A stretch of 64,000 bases of DNA from Staphylotrichum longicolle (Eukaryota; Ascomycota; Sordariomycetes; Sordariales; Chaetomiaceae). The notes under the pieces were generated by a model that was given only the letters and a program-made list of their open reading frames with translations, had not been told where the DNA came from and did not search any database. The position numbers were made by a program, and so were the translations under genes. The stretch's first letter is position 1, and the number at the start of each line of letters is the position of its first letter. This document shows, in pieces, positions 1 to 9,560 of this stretch. Location of the stretch: positions 5,208,001 through 5,272,000 of the forward strand of contig JAHCVI010000001.1 in the NCBI GenBank assembly GCA_019096155.1, written 5' to 3'.

Positions 1-769
1 AAGAACCGGTGCGATGATCTCGGGGTGGGAGAGAGTCTTGCCGTTGGTGACGACGGCCTGGAAGCACCCAATCTCGGCGTCGCTCGAGCTGGCGTGGATT
101 TGCAGCTTCGCCGAGCCTTCGAAGTCTGGGAGGTTGAAGGGGAAGGCTGATAGCTCTCCGAGGGGTTGCCCGCCGACTGGGATGACAGCGTGGGCCGAGA
201 CGGGAACGTCCGGACTCAGGGGGCAGAGGCTGGGCATGTGAGCATTGAAAGTCTTTTAGAGAGATAGACGTCTAGCATACCTGGTGATGTTGAGGGTGCA
301 TGGGTCGAAGGTCGCGTCGAAGCGATTCGTGCCATCTGAACACCACGTCAGCTCCTGATATCCTTCCTGTAGGACAGACCAAGCTTACAGGCGTCGATCG
401 ACAAGTGCACTGTTCATCGTCAGTTTGGCTCACAACGATGTATTCTTGATTAGTGTCACTTACACATGACCGACTCCTTCTTGACACCACTACTCGCACC
501 CTCAAGGTGCAGGACAAGAGTGTCATTGCCGGCATCGTACGCGAGATCGAACCTCGCAATGTCCAACGCACTCTGGCCAGCAAGGCAGCCGCCAAAGTCA
601 CCGGTGTATAACGGAGGGGCGCGTCTGTCGCTTATTAACCATCCATCCTTCTTCCGAGTTCAAAGTGGAAGCCGGAAACATACTTAATCACGCGCGCTCC
701 GTTAGTGTCAGCAAAGAAGAGGCTGACAAGGAGGAAGACGGCCAGCTGGAGGCGGCTCCATGGCGTCAT
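1..769 (-). CDS. TRP-like/ML-like domain membrane protein (Flc family), N-terminal part, cut by window edge
   Basis: Five exons are readable: 769-684, 624-464, 409-389, 335-281 and 229-1. The start ATG (769-767) opens a signal peptide with the hydrophobic core LAVFLLVSLFFA. The next segments, TGDFGGCLAGQSALDIARFD, then LVLHLEGAS, then AYGTNRFDATFDPC, then LCP and NLPDFEG, match the lumenal ML-like domain found at the N-terminus of fungal TRP-like/flavin-carrier (Flc) proteins, with the expected cysteines. The rest, including all the transmembrane helices, lies beyond the left edge. Exon 3 is only 21 nt; without it the frame runs into a stop, and with it the conserved block reads through. Family members sit in ER or vacuole membranes and are linked to ion or FAD transport and cell-wall integrity; the substrate cannot be told from this fragment. 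Confidence 0.85.
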
Positions 770-1956
770 GGCGAAGCCTCGGGCTCGCCTGGTCGTTGGG
801 CGCAAGTGAGATTAAGAAACTCGGGAGGGCGGGGGAGTCTCTGATCGATCCTAGTAACGGAGGGGCATTGTTCTAGGAACGAAGAGCGGCGGTCGCTTTC
901 TCGGGCGTTGACGTTGACAGAGCTCGCAGTTGCCGACGAAGCCGGAACGCTTTTCTTGGAACGCCTCGGCCAGTCCGGAAGTCGTCCCCAGTGGAGATTC
1001 TCTTGGTTAAAAGTGAAGTCGAGCCTGGTGCAGTGCCTTGACGTGGGCGGGTATCAATCAGGTGAAGTGAGCTTTGCCGTGTGACATGGGGGTCATGGGG
1101 TGTAAGAGCCAGACACAGGTCACTGCAACTCCCAAACTCCCAGACCGTCTCACGAGTCCCAACTGCACTTTTCCTACCTGAGCCAGAAAGAGACTTCCCG
1201 TCCCCCCAGAAAAAGAGACATGACCCGGGGGTATGGGAAGCTCGGAGAGCTCTGGGTCCACGATCCCCTGGATCAGGGCAACCACCCCACCGTTCATTTT
1301 CCCGCGGCGGAGCTCTGGTGGCTCGCTTCTCAAGCCGGCCCGCGTTCATATTTGACTGGGCACGTTGCAGCGCCGTACCTGTGTAAAACGGGTTCAGACT
1401 CATCATTATTTCGGCGAGTCGACGAGGTCCGTTGTGACGCTCAGTCTGGGGTGTTGGGCCATTCTCACGGTGAGGGTTGTGTGGTTGAGCTGTGCTTCGC
1501 TGGACAAGAGCGGAAGAGCAGGGGCCGACACCCCTGGGAACCGGCCCTTGCAGCCGCGGGACGGACCGCCAAGGAGAACCCAACTCCACCAACCCGTGGG
1601 TCAGGGAAATCAGAAGGTCCCCATTCAGGGCTCCAGAAATACGAGGCCTCTCTCTCGCTCAAACGTCAGAGTGAGGGTTGGATGACTTAAAGACAAGGGG
1701 CAGAACTGTTCAGTTTCATGCCGACTGCGTATTACGCTCGCCAGATCAAGATGTTGTTCATTACCCATATAGTATCTCTCAGAGCAGAATGTTGACGTTG
1801 AAACCACGAGCAACCCAAAGCAGAAAAGGAGGTATCACAAACGCCATGCCGTCGCCAAAAGGACGCACACACCCAGCCATCACCAATGAAACAACCCGAG
1901 TTGAAAACGGTCGCTATACAGAGATCCATACCTAATCATGATGTCTTCGCGCACCC
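770..1956. other. Intergenic region, no gene seen
   Basis: About 1.2 kb between the start of the TRP-like gene and the 3' end of the next gene, both on the minus strand. It should hold the promoter of the TRP-like gene (nearest 770) and the 3' UTR of the neighbour. Open frames here start at non-ATG codons and resemble no family I know. Confidence 0.5.
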
Positions 1957-4728
1957 TCATTGCTCATCCTCCTCCTCGATCGGCGCCGGCGTCGCCGCCT
2001 CCCCTCTCCTCTTCGGCCTCCGCAGCCGGTTACTGCTAACCTGGCTCGCCGAGTCATCCGGCGCGAGCTCGCTGATATCATCCCCTCCCCACTCGCTATC
2101 CGCGCCATCCACGCTCTCCTCGTCCGCCCACGCGGGGCGGTCATACACCCCGCTGGATCCAGACAGCGGCAGCACGTCGATGCCCCTTCCGCCTCCCAGG
2201 CCCCTCCGCTGCTGCAGACTCATCTGCAGCGCGGCACCCCGCCGCCGCAGGCCGTCGCGCACCGACATGGCCTGCTCGTGCAGCTTCTCAAACGCGTCCT
2301 CGAGCGCCTCCATGCCGTTGAAGATCTCGCGCTCCAGCTCCGCGAGTGCCGCCACCTCGGTCTCCTCGTCGTGCGTGACCGCCCCGCGGGCCGGGTACGA
2401 CGATGACGCGGCCGACACGCCGCTGATGAACGACGCCGGGGTGGGACCGCGGGAGAAGGGGCCGAACGGGGTCGTGGTGCGGGACATGGGTCGCCCAGCG
2501 GGGCTCATCAGCCGCGAGGGCGGGAGGATGCCGCTTGCCGGCGTGGCGAGGCGGGAGACGCTGTCGCCAAAGGCGATGCCGTCGTCTTCGGCGCCGGACC
2601 AGAGGAAGCCGTCGAAACGGCCCGAGGTGAGGATTTCCCATTCCGAGATGCTGATGTCGGAGATGGTGTAGAGGAGGTCGTGCGTGCCTGGGTTCTTGAC
2701 GAGGTAGACTGTCGTTTCGGCATCGCGAGGCGCCTGGTGAAGACGGTAGAGCCGCTGGAGGGACAGGCCGGTCTTGACGATGAAATCGTTGCGCGGCCTG
2801 CGGACGGGGGTTGGAGCGCGCACGGCAGACTGCAACTCCCGCGCGCCCGCGAGCAGGGCGTTGAAGTACGGGCGGTCCTCTTGCTCGAGATTGGTGAGGA
2901 TGGCGAAGGCGAGCGTTTCGTCGTCGACATCCTGTGGCGGTGGAGCGGCGGTCTTCTCGCAGTTGACCATCCACTTGTCGACTGCCGCCCGGACTCGTTT
3001 TGTCTGGCGGAGGTAGTGTTCCCTAAACTCTTCGGCGATGTCTGGATCCATCTTGACTGGCGATGATGGCCGCGGTGGGACATCTGCCAGTTCTTCGACG
3101 GCCTTGGTGCTCAGCAGAGAGAAATCGAAGGGTGGCCAAGGCGGCAACTCGACTCTTCCGCTGACTCTTTCAAGTACCTCTCCCCATCCCAGTCCCCTGT
3201 GTGGCAGCCCGGAGTGCTCGCACATGATGCAGGGACAGCCGTCTGGCGAGAGGTCACGGGAGAAGACATTTTCTAACCGATCTAGAAGACGACGGGCGAC
3301 GGTGCGATGGCCCGTGGCGACGGCGATGGAGCCGTGGCCGTTAATTACCGTTTGATACTGGTTGAGAAGGTTGAAGAATGGCGCAAAGAGGGTCTCGGCA
3401 CCTTGAAGTGGTGGGTTAGAGGGCCGCGTGCCGTTTTGCCGTGGCAAGGCAGAGAGGAATGTCCTGGGGACTGGATGCGACAGGCCGCCGTTTTGGAGAA
3501 GATAATCGACACGCGGCACCTCTTGGAGGTTGAGCGCAGGCGGTGGTGGAGGAGGAGGTGGTGGTGGTGGCGGGCCCGGGGTGAATCCCGGCAATGCTGG
3601 CGTTGCGGAAGGGGTCGGTATGTCAGATGTTGAGTAGTGGTTCTTTTCTTCGGTTATTGTGGGTGGCGGAGGGAACTGAGGCGTGTGTGTAGGGGTCCTG
3701 GGAGAGACGTCTATCGCCGACTCAGGTGAGGAATCTGCAGCGTCGTTGGGCCACGGCCTCGCTGCCGAAAAGCTCCGCCTTGGGAGAGCTGTTGCGGCAG
3801 AACCTGGCTCGACGGTCGAGGCGGTCACGTCCGTTATCTCGGATTTTGCGACCCTAGAGCCTTCGCCACGAGGTGCCCTCACCGAGGGGGCCGGCCGCAT
3901 GACAAATGTTGCCTGGCTTGATGCTTTCGAGACCCTCGACTTGGACTCATGCTTGGACGTGGACCTCGAGACCCACGAGCCCCTGGAGGAAGGCCTCGTC
4001 TCCGGGAGATCTCCATCCTTAACTGACACCGGAGTTTCCGGTCTCTTTTTCTGGGCCGACAGATCGGTCTCGGGGGGTGAAGGCGGCCTGTCATCCTGGC
4101 GGGGTTCCTGCCGTGCTGTCGAGGTCTTGCGGGTCGCGGGCGGTGAATCCGCGGACTTGGACCGCTTCATCTCGCTGCTGCCCAGGTCCGTGGTGTCCGG
4201 GGTGAGGGGGTCCGTCCGTCGGGCAGCAGGCGACGAGAGGTCCTCCTTGCTATGAAGTGCCTCCTTGCTGTGTGCCTTGCTGAACGACGGGTAGGGGATG
4301 CTGCCCCGCTCGCTCGGCATGCCCCTCGACAGCTCCGGCACCAGGTCCGTCATGGACCTGGTTGCTACCGACTTGTCATCCAGGTCATCCCTATCCATGT
4401 CCTTCGTCTTGGGGCGTCGCTGGGATCGAGAAGAATATGTCTCGCTGTCGGTTGGCCTCAGCCGAGAGGACCTCGAGGATCGGTGGTGGTGGCGGTGAGA
4501 AGACGACAGGAGCGAGTCCTTATCCCGGTCGGGGTCGCGATCCCGATCTTTGTCCCTCTCTCTTCTCCGCTCCCTGTCCTTGTCTCTGTCTCTCTCTCTG
4601 TCCCTGTCCCGGTCCCTGTCTTTCTCTCGGTCGCGGTCTCGGTCCTTGCGCTCTGATTTGGATCGGTGTGGCTTGTCGCGGGGGCGGTCGTCGGCGACAT
4701 CGACATCGCGATCTTTAGAGGACGGCAT
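1957..4728 (-). CDS. Low-complexity protein of unknown function with N-terminal RD/RE/RK repeat
   Basis: A single uninterrupted frame of 923 codons starting at ATG 4728. Residues ~20-75 are an almost pure alternation of Arg with Asp, Glu or Lys, as in the mixed-charge tails of some splicing factors. This is followed by a Ser/Arg/Lys-rich, probably disordered stretch to ~370 and a run of about twelve prolines near residue 390. A better-ordered central part follows (~400-700) with CPCIMCEHSGLPHRGLGWGE and aromatic-rich segments. Residues ~790-840 are Glu/Leu-rich and probably coiled coil (EVAALAELEREIFNGMEALE), and the end is acidic. I do not recognise the family. The central ordered part suggests a conserved fungal protein, possibly nuclear given the basic N-terminus, but that is inference. 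No intron is needed. Confidence 0.8.
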   Translation of the reverse strand: MPSSKDRDVDVADDRPRDKPHRSKSERKDRDRDREKDRDRDRDRERDRDKDRERRRERDKDRDRDPDRDKDSLLSSSHRHHHRSSRSSRLRPTDSETYSSRSQRRPKTKDMDRDDLDDKSVATRSMTDLVPELSRGMPSERGSIPYPSFSKAHSKEALHSKEDLSSPAARRTDPLTPDTTDLGSSEMKRSKSADSPPATRKTSTARQEPRQDDRPPSPPETDLSAQKKRPETPVSVKDGDLPETRPSSRGSWVSRSTSKHESKSRVSKASSQATFVMRPAPSVRAPRGEGSRVAKSEITDVTASTVEPGSAATALPRRSFSAARPWPNDAADSSPESAIDVSPRTPTHTPQFPPPPTITEEKNHYSTSDIPTPSATPALPGFTPGPPPPPPPPPPPPALNLQEVPRVDYLLQNGGLSHPVPRTFLSALPRQNGTRPSNPPLQGAETLFAPFFNLLNQYQTVINGHGSIAVATGHRTVARRLLDRLENVFSRDLSPDGCPCIMCEHSGLPHRGLGWGEVLERVSGRVELPPWPPFDFSLLSTKAVEELADVPPRPSSPVKMDPDIAEEFREHYLRQTKRVRAAVDKWMVNCEKTAAPPPQDVDDETLAFAILTNLEQEDRPYFNALLAGARELQSAVRAPTPVRRPRNDFIVKTGLSLQRLYRLHQAPRDAETTVYLVKNPGTHDLLYTISDISISEWEILTSGRFDGFLWSGAEDDGIAFGDSVSRLATPASGILPPSRLMSPAGRPMSRTTTPFGPFSRGPTPASFISGVSAASSSYPARGAVTHDEETEVAALAELEREIFNGMEALEDAFEKLHEQAMSVRDGLRRRGAALQMSLQQRRGLGGGRGIDVLPLSGSSGVYDRPAWADEESVDGADSEWGGDDISELAPDDSASQVSSNRLRRPKRRGEAATPAPIEEEDEQ
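4515..4665. repeat. Degenerate 6-nt-type coding repeat (Arg-Asp/Glu/Lys)
   Basis: The plus strand shows repeated cc-tgtc, cggtc and ctctgtc units that encode the alternating Arg-acid/Lys stretch on the minus strand. Such tracts change length by slippage, so length polymorphism between strains is likely. Confidence 0.7.
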
Positions 4729-5963
4729 GCTGGACCATGTCAGGGTTACTCACCCGTCCTACAGACGGGAAAGTGCGGCTGCGATTGCCGGACGCAGCAC
4801 CACCGCACAGTGGGTTGCGTGGGTTGCGGCGCAGGGCGGGAGCGGCGAGATGTTGGTTCGGCTTCGCCAATGCTGGGGACCAACCAGAGGCCTGTATCAC
4901 CCTGGCAAGAACTTGGGAACCTTCGAAAGCTTGGAAGAGCTTCGAGACGCCCGCGATGGTCTTTCCCGATGCGTAAGGGGTGGCTGGTTTATTATGGGAA
5001 ACCGCAAAATGGTCGACAAGGCGGGGAGCTTTTTGACTGACTGGATCATGCCTAAAACCGATCGATTCCTACCAAGAGCAGCTGCCTCGCAGGGTATTGG
5101 GCGGTGATGATGGTCATTGGGCAGCCGAGTGTGATTCGGCACGGCGGCTCGGTCCGTATGGACACTGTGTTGCTGAGCTTCTGCTGCCGACTTGGCGCGT
5201 TTGTTTGGCTTGGGTGTGCACATCACAGTGTGGATTATGCTGGGCGTGACTGTCTGATGTGTTCGCCCGGCCTGGCTCGAACCACTGATGCCCAGTTCCT
5301 GCCCTGGCATTTTCTAACCGTTTCATTCCATCATCGGCATGTCTCACTCAACGGGGGAGCATCACGAATTTTTCGCGGTATCACAACACAATGGTTTAAT
5401 TTAAATCTATCGGTTCCCCTTTCCCGAGGACTCGTTCCTCGATTTTCGTAGGTGACGCGAGAGGGGTCAATGAAGATGGGATTTCCTTGGGAGCTTGGGT
5501 ACCGAGTGACTCCTCTTTCAGCCAGCAACGCACAGCATGCACCCCTCGCTCTACGCGCTGGCTGCCCGCAGGATGCGGGTGAGGCGCCCAATCAATTTGC
5601 GGCTTCCAACCGCCAGACGGGAATAGAAACACCTGACGCAACGTGAAGCTGTCGTATCTGCTTCAACTCACATTGTCGCCTGAGAAGGTGGCATGTCCAA
5701 ACAACCAAGGGCTCGAATCCATTTGCGTTTCTAGCTAGTCCATGTCTTTACTGGCAGTAGCTTGTTGCATGTCGCTCGCCTGCCGGCTCTATCGCATCCC
5801 CAGAAGCAACCAAGTCTCCGCATCCTCCTCTCATCCCTTCAAACCAAGAATAGACGGGGAGCGCTGCGGCAGCTCTAAAGCGTCAATGGTCTAACATCAA
5901 CCCTGCATACGGAGGGATGGGCATGCATCCCAGTGCTCACACAACCATACGCCCGCCAGCCGC
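4729..5963. other. Intergenic region, no gene seen
   Basis: About 1.2 kb upstream of the low-complexity protein gene and downstream of ATP sulfurylase. Short frames on both strands overlap without family resemblance. No tRNA or repeat is evident. Confidence 0.5.
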
Positions 5964-8079
5964 CTAGAACCTATCCAGGAGACCCTGGCTCTCGAGCAGC
6001 AGGATGATCTGGTGCACAATGGACCGCACCGACTGCTTCTCGCAGTCGACCACGAGGTCCGCCTTGACGGGAGCCTCATACGGGTCGTCAACGCCGGTGA
6101 AGCCCTTGATCTCGCCATTGCGCGCCTTCTGGTAGATCCCCCTCTTGTCCGTCTTCTCGCAGTACTCGAGCGGCGTCGCCACGTGGACGAGGTAGAAGTC
6201 GCCGTACTTCTCGACGAGCTCGCGGGCGTGCGCTCTCGCCTGGTCGAAGGGGGCGATCGGCGCCGCGATGACGGCAGCACCAGACCTCGTCAGCTCGGAG
6301 GCGACGAAGGCGATGCGGGCAATGTTCTTGTCGCGGTCCTCGCGGCTGAAGCCGAGCTCCGAGGACAGCTCGTGCCGGACTGTCTCGCCGAGGAGCATGG
6401 ACACGGAGCGGCCGCCCTGCTGGTTGAGCGTGACCTGGAGCGCCCTGGCGATCTGGTCCTTGCCGCTGTTCTGGTAGCCCGTCAGGAAGACGGTGAAACC
6501 CTGCTGTGACCTCGGGGGGTGCGATTCCCGCAGAACCTTGACGACCTCGGGGTACGAGAACCACTCGGGGATCTCACGCCCGCTGCGCAACCGGGCGCGC
6601 AACTCCGTGCCGGAAATGTTCAGTGTCCGGACGCCCTTGGGGATCTGGTCGACGGGCGCGTACTCGTCGCTGTCGGGGAGGTACGTCATCATCTGGAAAG
6701 GAACGACTTCGATGCCGAGCTCGTCGCGGTACTTCTCGACGGCGTACTGGGCGTCGTAGGGGCCGTAGAAGTCGACACCCTTGCTGTTCTTGCCGGGGCC
6801 GGCGTGGTCACGGCCGACAATGAAGTGTGTGGCGCCGTGGTTCTTGCGGATGATGGCGTGCCAGATGGCCTCGCGGGGACCACCCATGCGCATGGCCAGG
6901 GGCAGCAGGCCGAGGACGGCCATGCCGTTGGGGTATCTGGGGAGGAGGGCCTTGTACACGCGGACGCGGGTGAAGTGGTCGATGTCGCCGGGCTTCGTCA
7001 GGCCGACGACGGGGTGGATGAGGACATTGGCGTGGTGTGAGCGGGCAGCGCGGACGGTCAGCTCTCTGTGGGCGCGGTGCATGGGGTTGCGGGTCTGGAA
7101 GGCGACAACCTTGGCCCAGCCGAGCTTGTCGAAGTGAGCGCGAAGCTCGGAGGGGGTGTCTTTGCGGGGGCGCGGTCAGCATCTCCTCGGGCACGTCGAG
7201 TCTCTGAGACGGCGGGACTTACATCGCAGCTCGACAAAGTCATAGTGCTGCAGCCGGTTGACCGCTTCGAGCTTGCCGCCGACGTAGAAGTCCTTGGCAG
7301 TGTTGAAGAGGTAACGGACCGCGGGGTGTTCCTCGTCGCCTCCAAAGACCTCCTTGGCTTCCACCGTCCTGGAGCGGTTGGGTCAGTATGTGTTCAACCC
7401 CCAACATTGCCATTCTGCCACGCGATGACGCGACGCTTGGCAGCATGTGGGCAAACGGAAACCGGTCTTGGCTTACTTGTCGGGCTTGTAGACGTCTTCG
7501 ACGGTGAGGATGGCCAGGTTGCGGTCGTCGCGGAAGTCACGCAGCGTTATCCTGGCGCCGGCCTTGAGAGCGAGCTCGTCGATGGTCTCCTGGGTCACGT
7601 CGAGGGTGATGGGCATGCTGAAGAGGGCGCCGCTGGCGAGCCGGTTCTCCTTGACGACGCTGCAAAACACACATGTCTCAGCCCCACGCCCACGCACACA
7701 AATTCCAATTGCTCGTTTTCGTCGTGGAAACGTACCCATTGTAGTCCTGCTCGTTCATGAAACCTGCATTTTTTGACCAATTCGTCAGCGCTTGTTGCGA
7801 CTCGGGCACGCGGACCGCGGGGAGTGAGGCAGGCGATGGCGGGGTTCATGCAAGCCCCACCATCCACCACCAGATGCGGCGTTTCGCGAACGTGGGGTTT
7901 TTTGTCGACGAACCTTCAAGCGGCGAGAAACCGCCATTGAGCAGCAGCTCGAGATCGCAGAGCTGGCGCTCACTGAGGAGCAGCGCCGGGAGGGTCTCTG
8001 CTTCGGCCGCAAGCTCGGAATGGCGAGGCAGATCGCGGGCGATCAGGTCCTTGAGGACGCCGCCGTGAGGAGAGTTTTT
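5964..8079 (-). CDS. ATP sulfurylase (sulfate adenylyltransferase), 5' end unresolved
   Basis: Makes adenosine 5'-phosphosulfate from ATP and sulfate, the first step of sulfate assimilation. Exons: up to ~8079-7914, 7763-7736, 7659-7477, 7368-7223, 7159-5964. The protein begins NSPHGGVLKDLIARDLPRHS and has the active-site motif QTRNPMHRAHREL, followed by MAVLGLLPLAMRMGGPREA and ISGTELRARLRSG. The last ~170 residues (GFTVFLTGYQNSGKDQIARA, LEYCEKTDKRGIY) form the APS-kinase-like domain that in filamentous fungi serves as the PAPS-sensing allosteric domain. Homologues begin M-(A/S)-N-x-PHGGVL, but here the codons before Asn are CCC AAA and an in-frame TAG lies ten codons upstream of Asn. No ATG is available in this exon, so the start must lie in an unseen upstream exon or is missing (see findings). 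Orthologues: sC of Aspergillus, cys-11 of Neurospora, MET3 of yeast. Confidence 0.93.
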
Positions 8080-8081
8080 GG

Positions 8082-8102
8082 GACGCTTGACGCTTGACGC
8101 TT
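8082..8102. repeat. Three perfect tandem copies of a 7-bp unit (gacgctt)
   Basis: gacgctt occurs at 8082-8088, 8089-8095 and 8096-8102, directly before the place where the ATP sulfurylase start codon should be. It lies in the 5' leader or first-exon boundary of that gene. Confidence 0.9.
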
Positions 8103-8265
8103 GCTAATCGACTTGTGCTTGCTGTGTACCGGAGCCGAGGGTTGAAAAGGCCGCAGTTCCACGGATTCAAGCAACTGGGTATCGAGAAGTGGAGGAGTAG
8201 TCAAGTGGAGGAGGACAGAGAGAACAGAGGCCTTTTGCAAGGGAAAGGTGCTTCTCGGGGCCAGG

Positions 8266-8272
8266 TATATAT
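8266..8272 (-). promoter_or_regulatory. Probable TATA box of the ATP sulfurylase gene
   Basis: A tatatat sequence about 190 nt upstream of the first recognisable coding sequence, followed on the minus strand by a CT-rich stretch (about 8190-8225) of the kind found near fungal transcription starts. It suggests that the 5' leader is short and that no distant first exon is needed. Confidence 0.45.
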
Positions 8273-9560
8273 GTTGCAGATTTGCCGCGTTGCCGTCTCC
8301 GCGGGTACCCCCAGATTTCCGTTACGAGCAAGAAGGTGATGGCTAAGGTTACCTTAACGGACCGAAGGACTGAGGGACGCCCGGTAACGGCGCTCATCCT
8401 TTCAACCCGACGGGCAGCAGAGTGACTCGGCCTTGCCTTACATAAGGGACCACATTCATCCCATCTTCCGCTGCATGATCCATGTGAAAAGGCACGAGTC
8501 TGGTCCCTTTCCCGTTTTGCCGGTTGCTTCACTTACACAGCACCTTGATTTGCAGATACATCACGCCGACACCAGTCATGAACCTGGCCTTCCCGTGTCC
8601 CTCTTCCCAGCTGCCCGGCACACGCCAGACGCCAGACGCATACCGACGGTGTACTGCAGTGTATGTACCGGCGATCAATCGGAGACAGATCTTGCTTACG
8701 GCATCAGGGGAGCATTACTCAATGTCACGGAGAATGGCGAAAACCTGAGACTTCTGTCCCTGTTCTCGAGTATTTTAGCTCGGATGACGTGCTCAAGCAA
8801 GGACCACTTCTTCTGCGTTGCCGCCCGGAGCCCGCACACCCACTCATTGTCCCGAGTGGGGCTCTCCCCCCAACCGCAGCCTTGGATGCAACAACCTGGA
8901 ACCTCTCACAAAAGGCTGCTTCCGCAGACCGAGAAAAAAAGAAGACCCGCTCCCTGCTCAATAAAAACGCTGATCTGATGACCATTGGCAATACGGAGAA
9001 CGGGAATGGAGAACTTCGGATGCGCTTCCGGCAAGATGGATGCTCCCTGGCGCAGATGGGTCTCTCCACTGCCCGCAGGGTTAGGGTCATGCTCGGACTG
9101 TTTGCCCCTGAACCCCTGACTGCTCCAAACCATGAGCCATCCCTGGGTAAACATTGCCACAAGGTTCACTTCACATGCAAACCATCAACGGGCTGAGGCA
9201 ACCCTAGGTGCAGCACATCTGTTATGACGGTTCATTGTTTTTCAAGTGAGTGGAAGACAAAGAAAAGCCTAAGGTCCAGGAGCAACACATCTTGTTGCTG
9301 TTTGCTCATCAGTCCATTTCCCAAACCAGAAAGAGCCAGAGATACAGAAAGAAAAGAAAGAAGGAAAAAAAATGAACGGCAAACTTTCAGCAAACAACTG
9401 AACTGATCCCCCAAAAGGAGTCCTCCATTCCCCTCCAAAGAGCGTTATTGCCGCTCGAACATCAACCTCCGACACCTACCCTCCATCCCCAACCAACCCC
9501 CATCCTTCCTCCCGCTTCCAACCTCCATCATTCTTCCACTCCATAACCCACTAATCACAC
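8273..9560. other. Intergenic region, no gene seen
   Basis: About 1.3 kb between the ATP sulfurylase promoter and the 3' end of the mucin-like gene. A 181-codon plus-strand frame (8433-8978) starts at TTG and has no recognisable domain. An A-rich stretch lies at 9330-9375. Confidence 0.5.

Noticed and set aside
873..1592. 239-codon minus-strand frame
   Set aside because: Begins at TTG, not ATG, overlaps other frames and resembles no family.
1886..2671. 261-codon plus-strand frame
   Set aside because: Shadow of the large minus-strand protein; Ser/Arg-rich composition expected from antisense of that gene.
5270..5300. tRNA T-arm-like ggctcgaacca
   Set aside because: Flanking bases do not pair into a T stem, acceptor stem or anticodon arm.
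8433..8978. 181-codon plus-strand frame
   Set aside because: Begins at TTG; no domain; lies in promoter/3'-UTR sequence.
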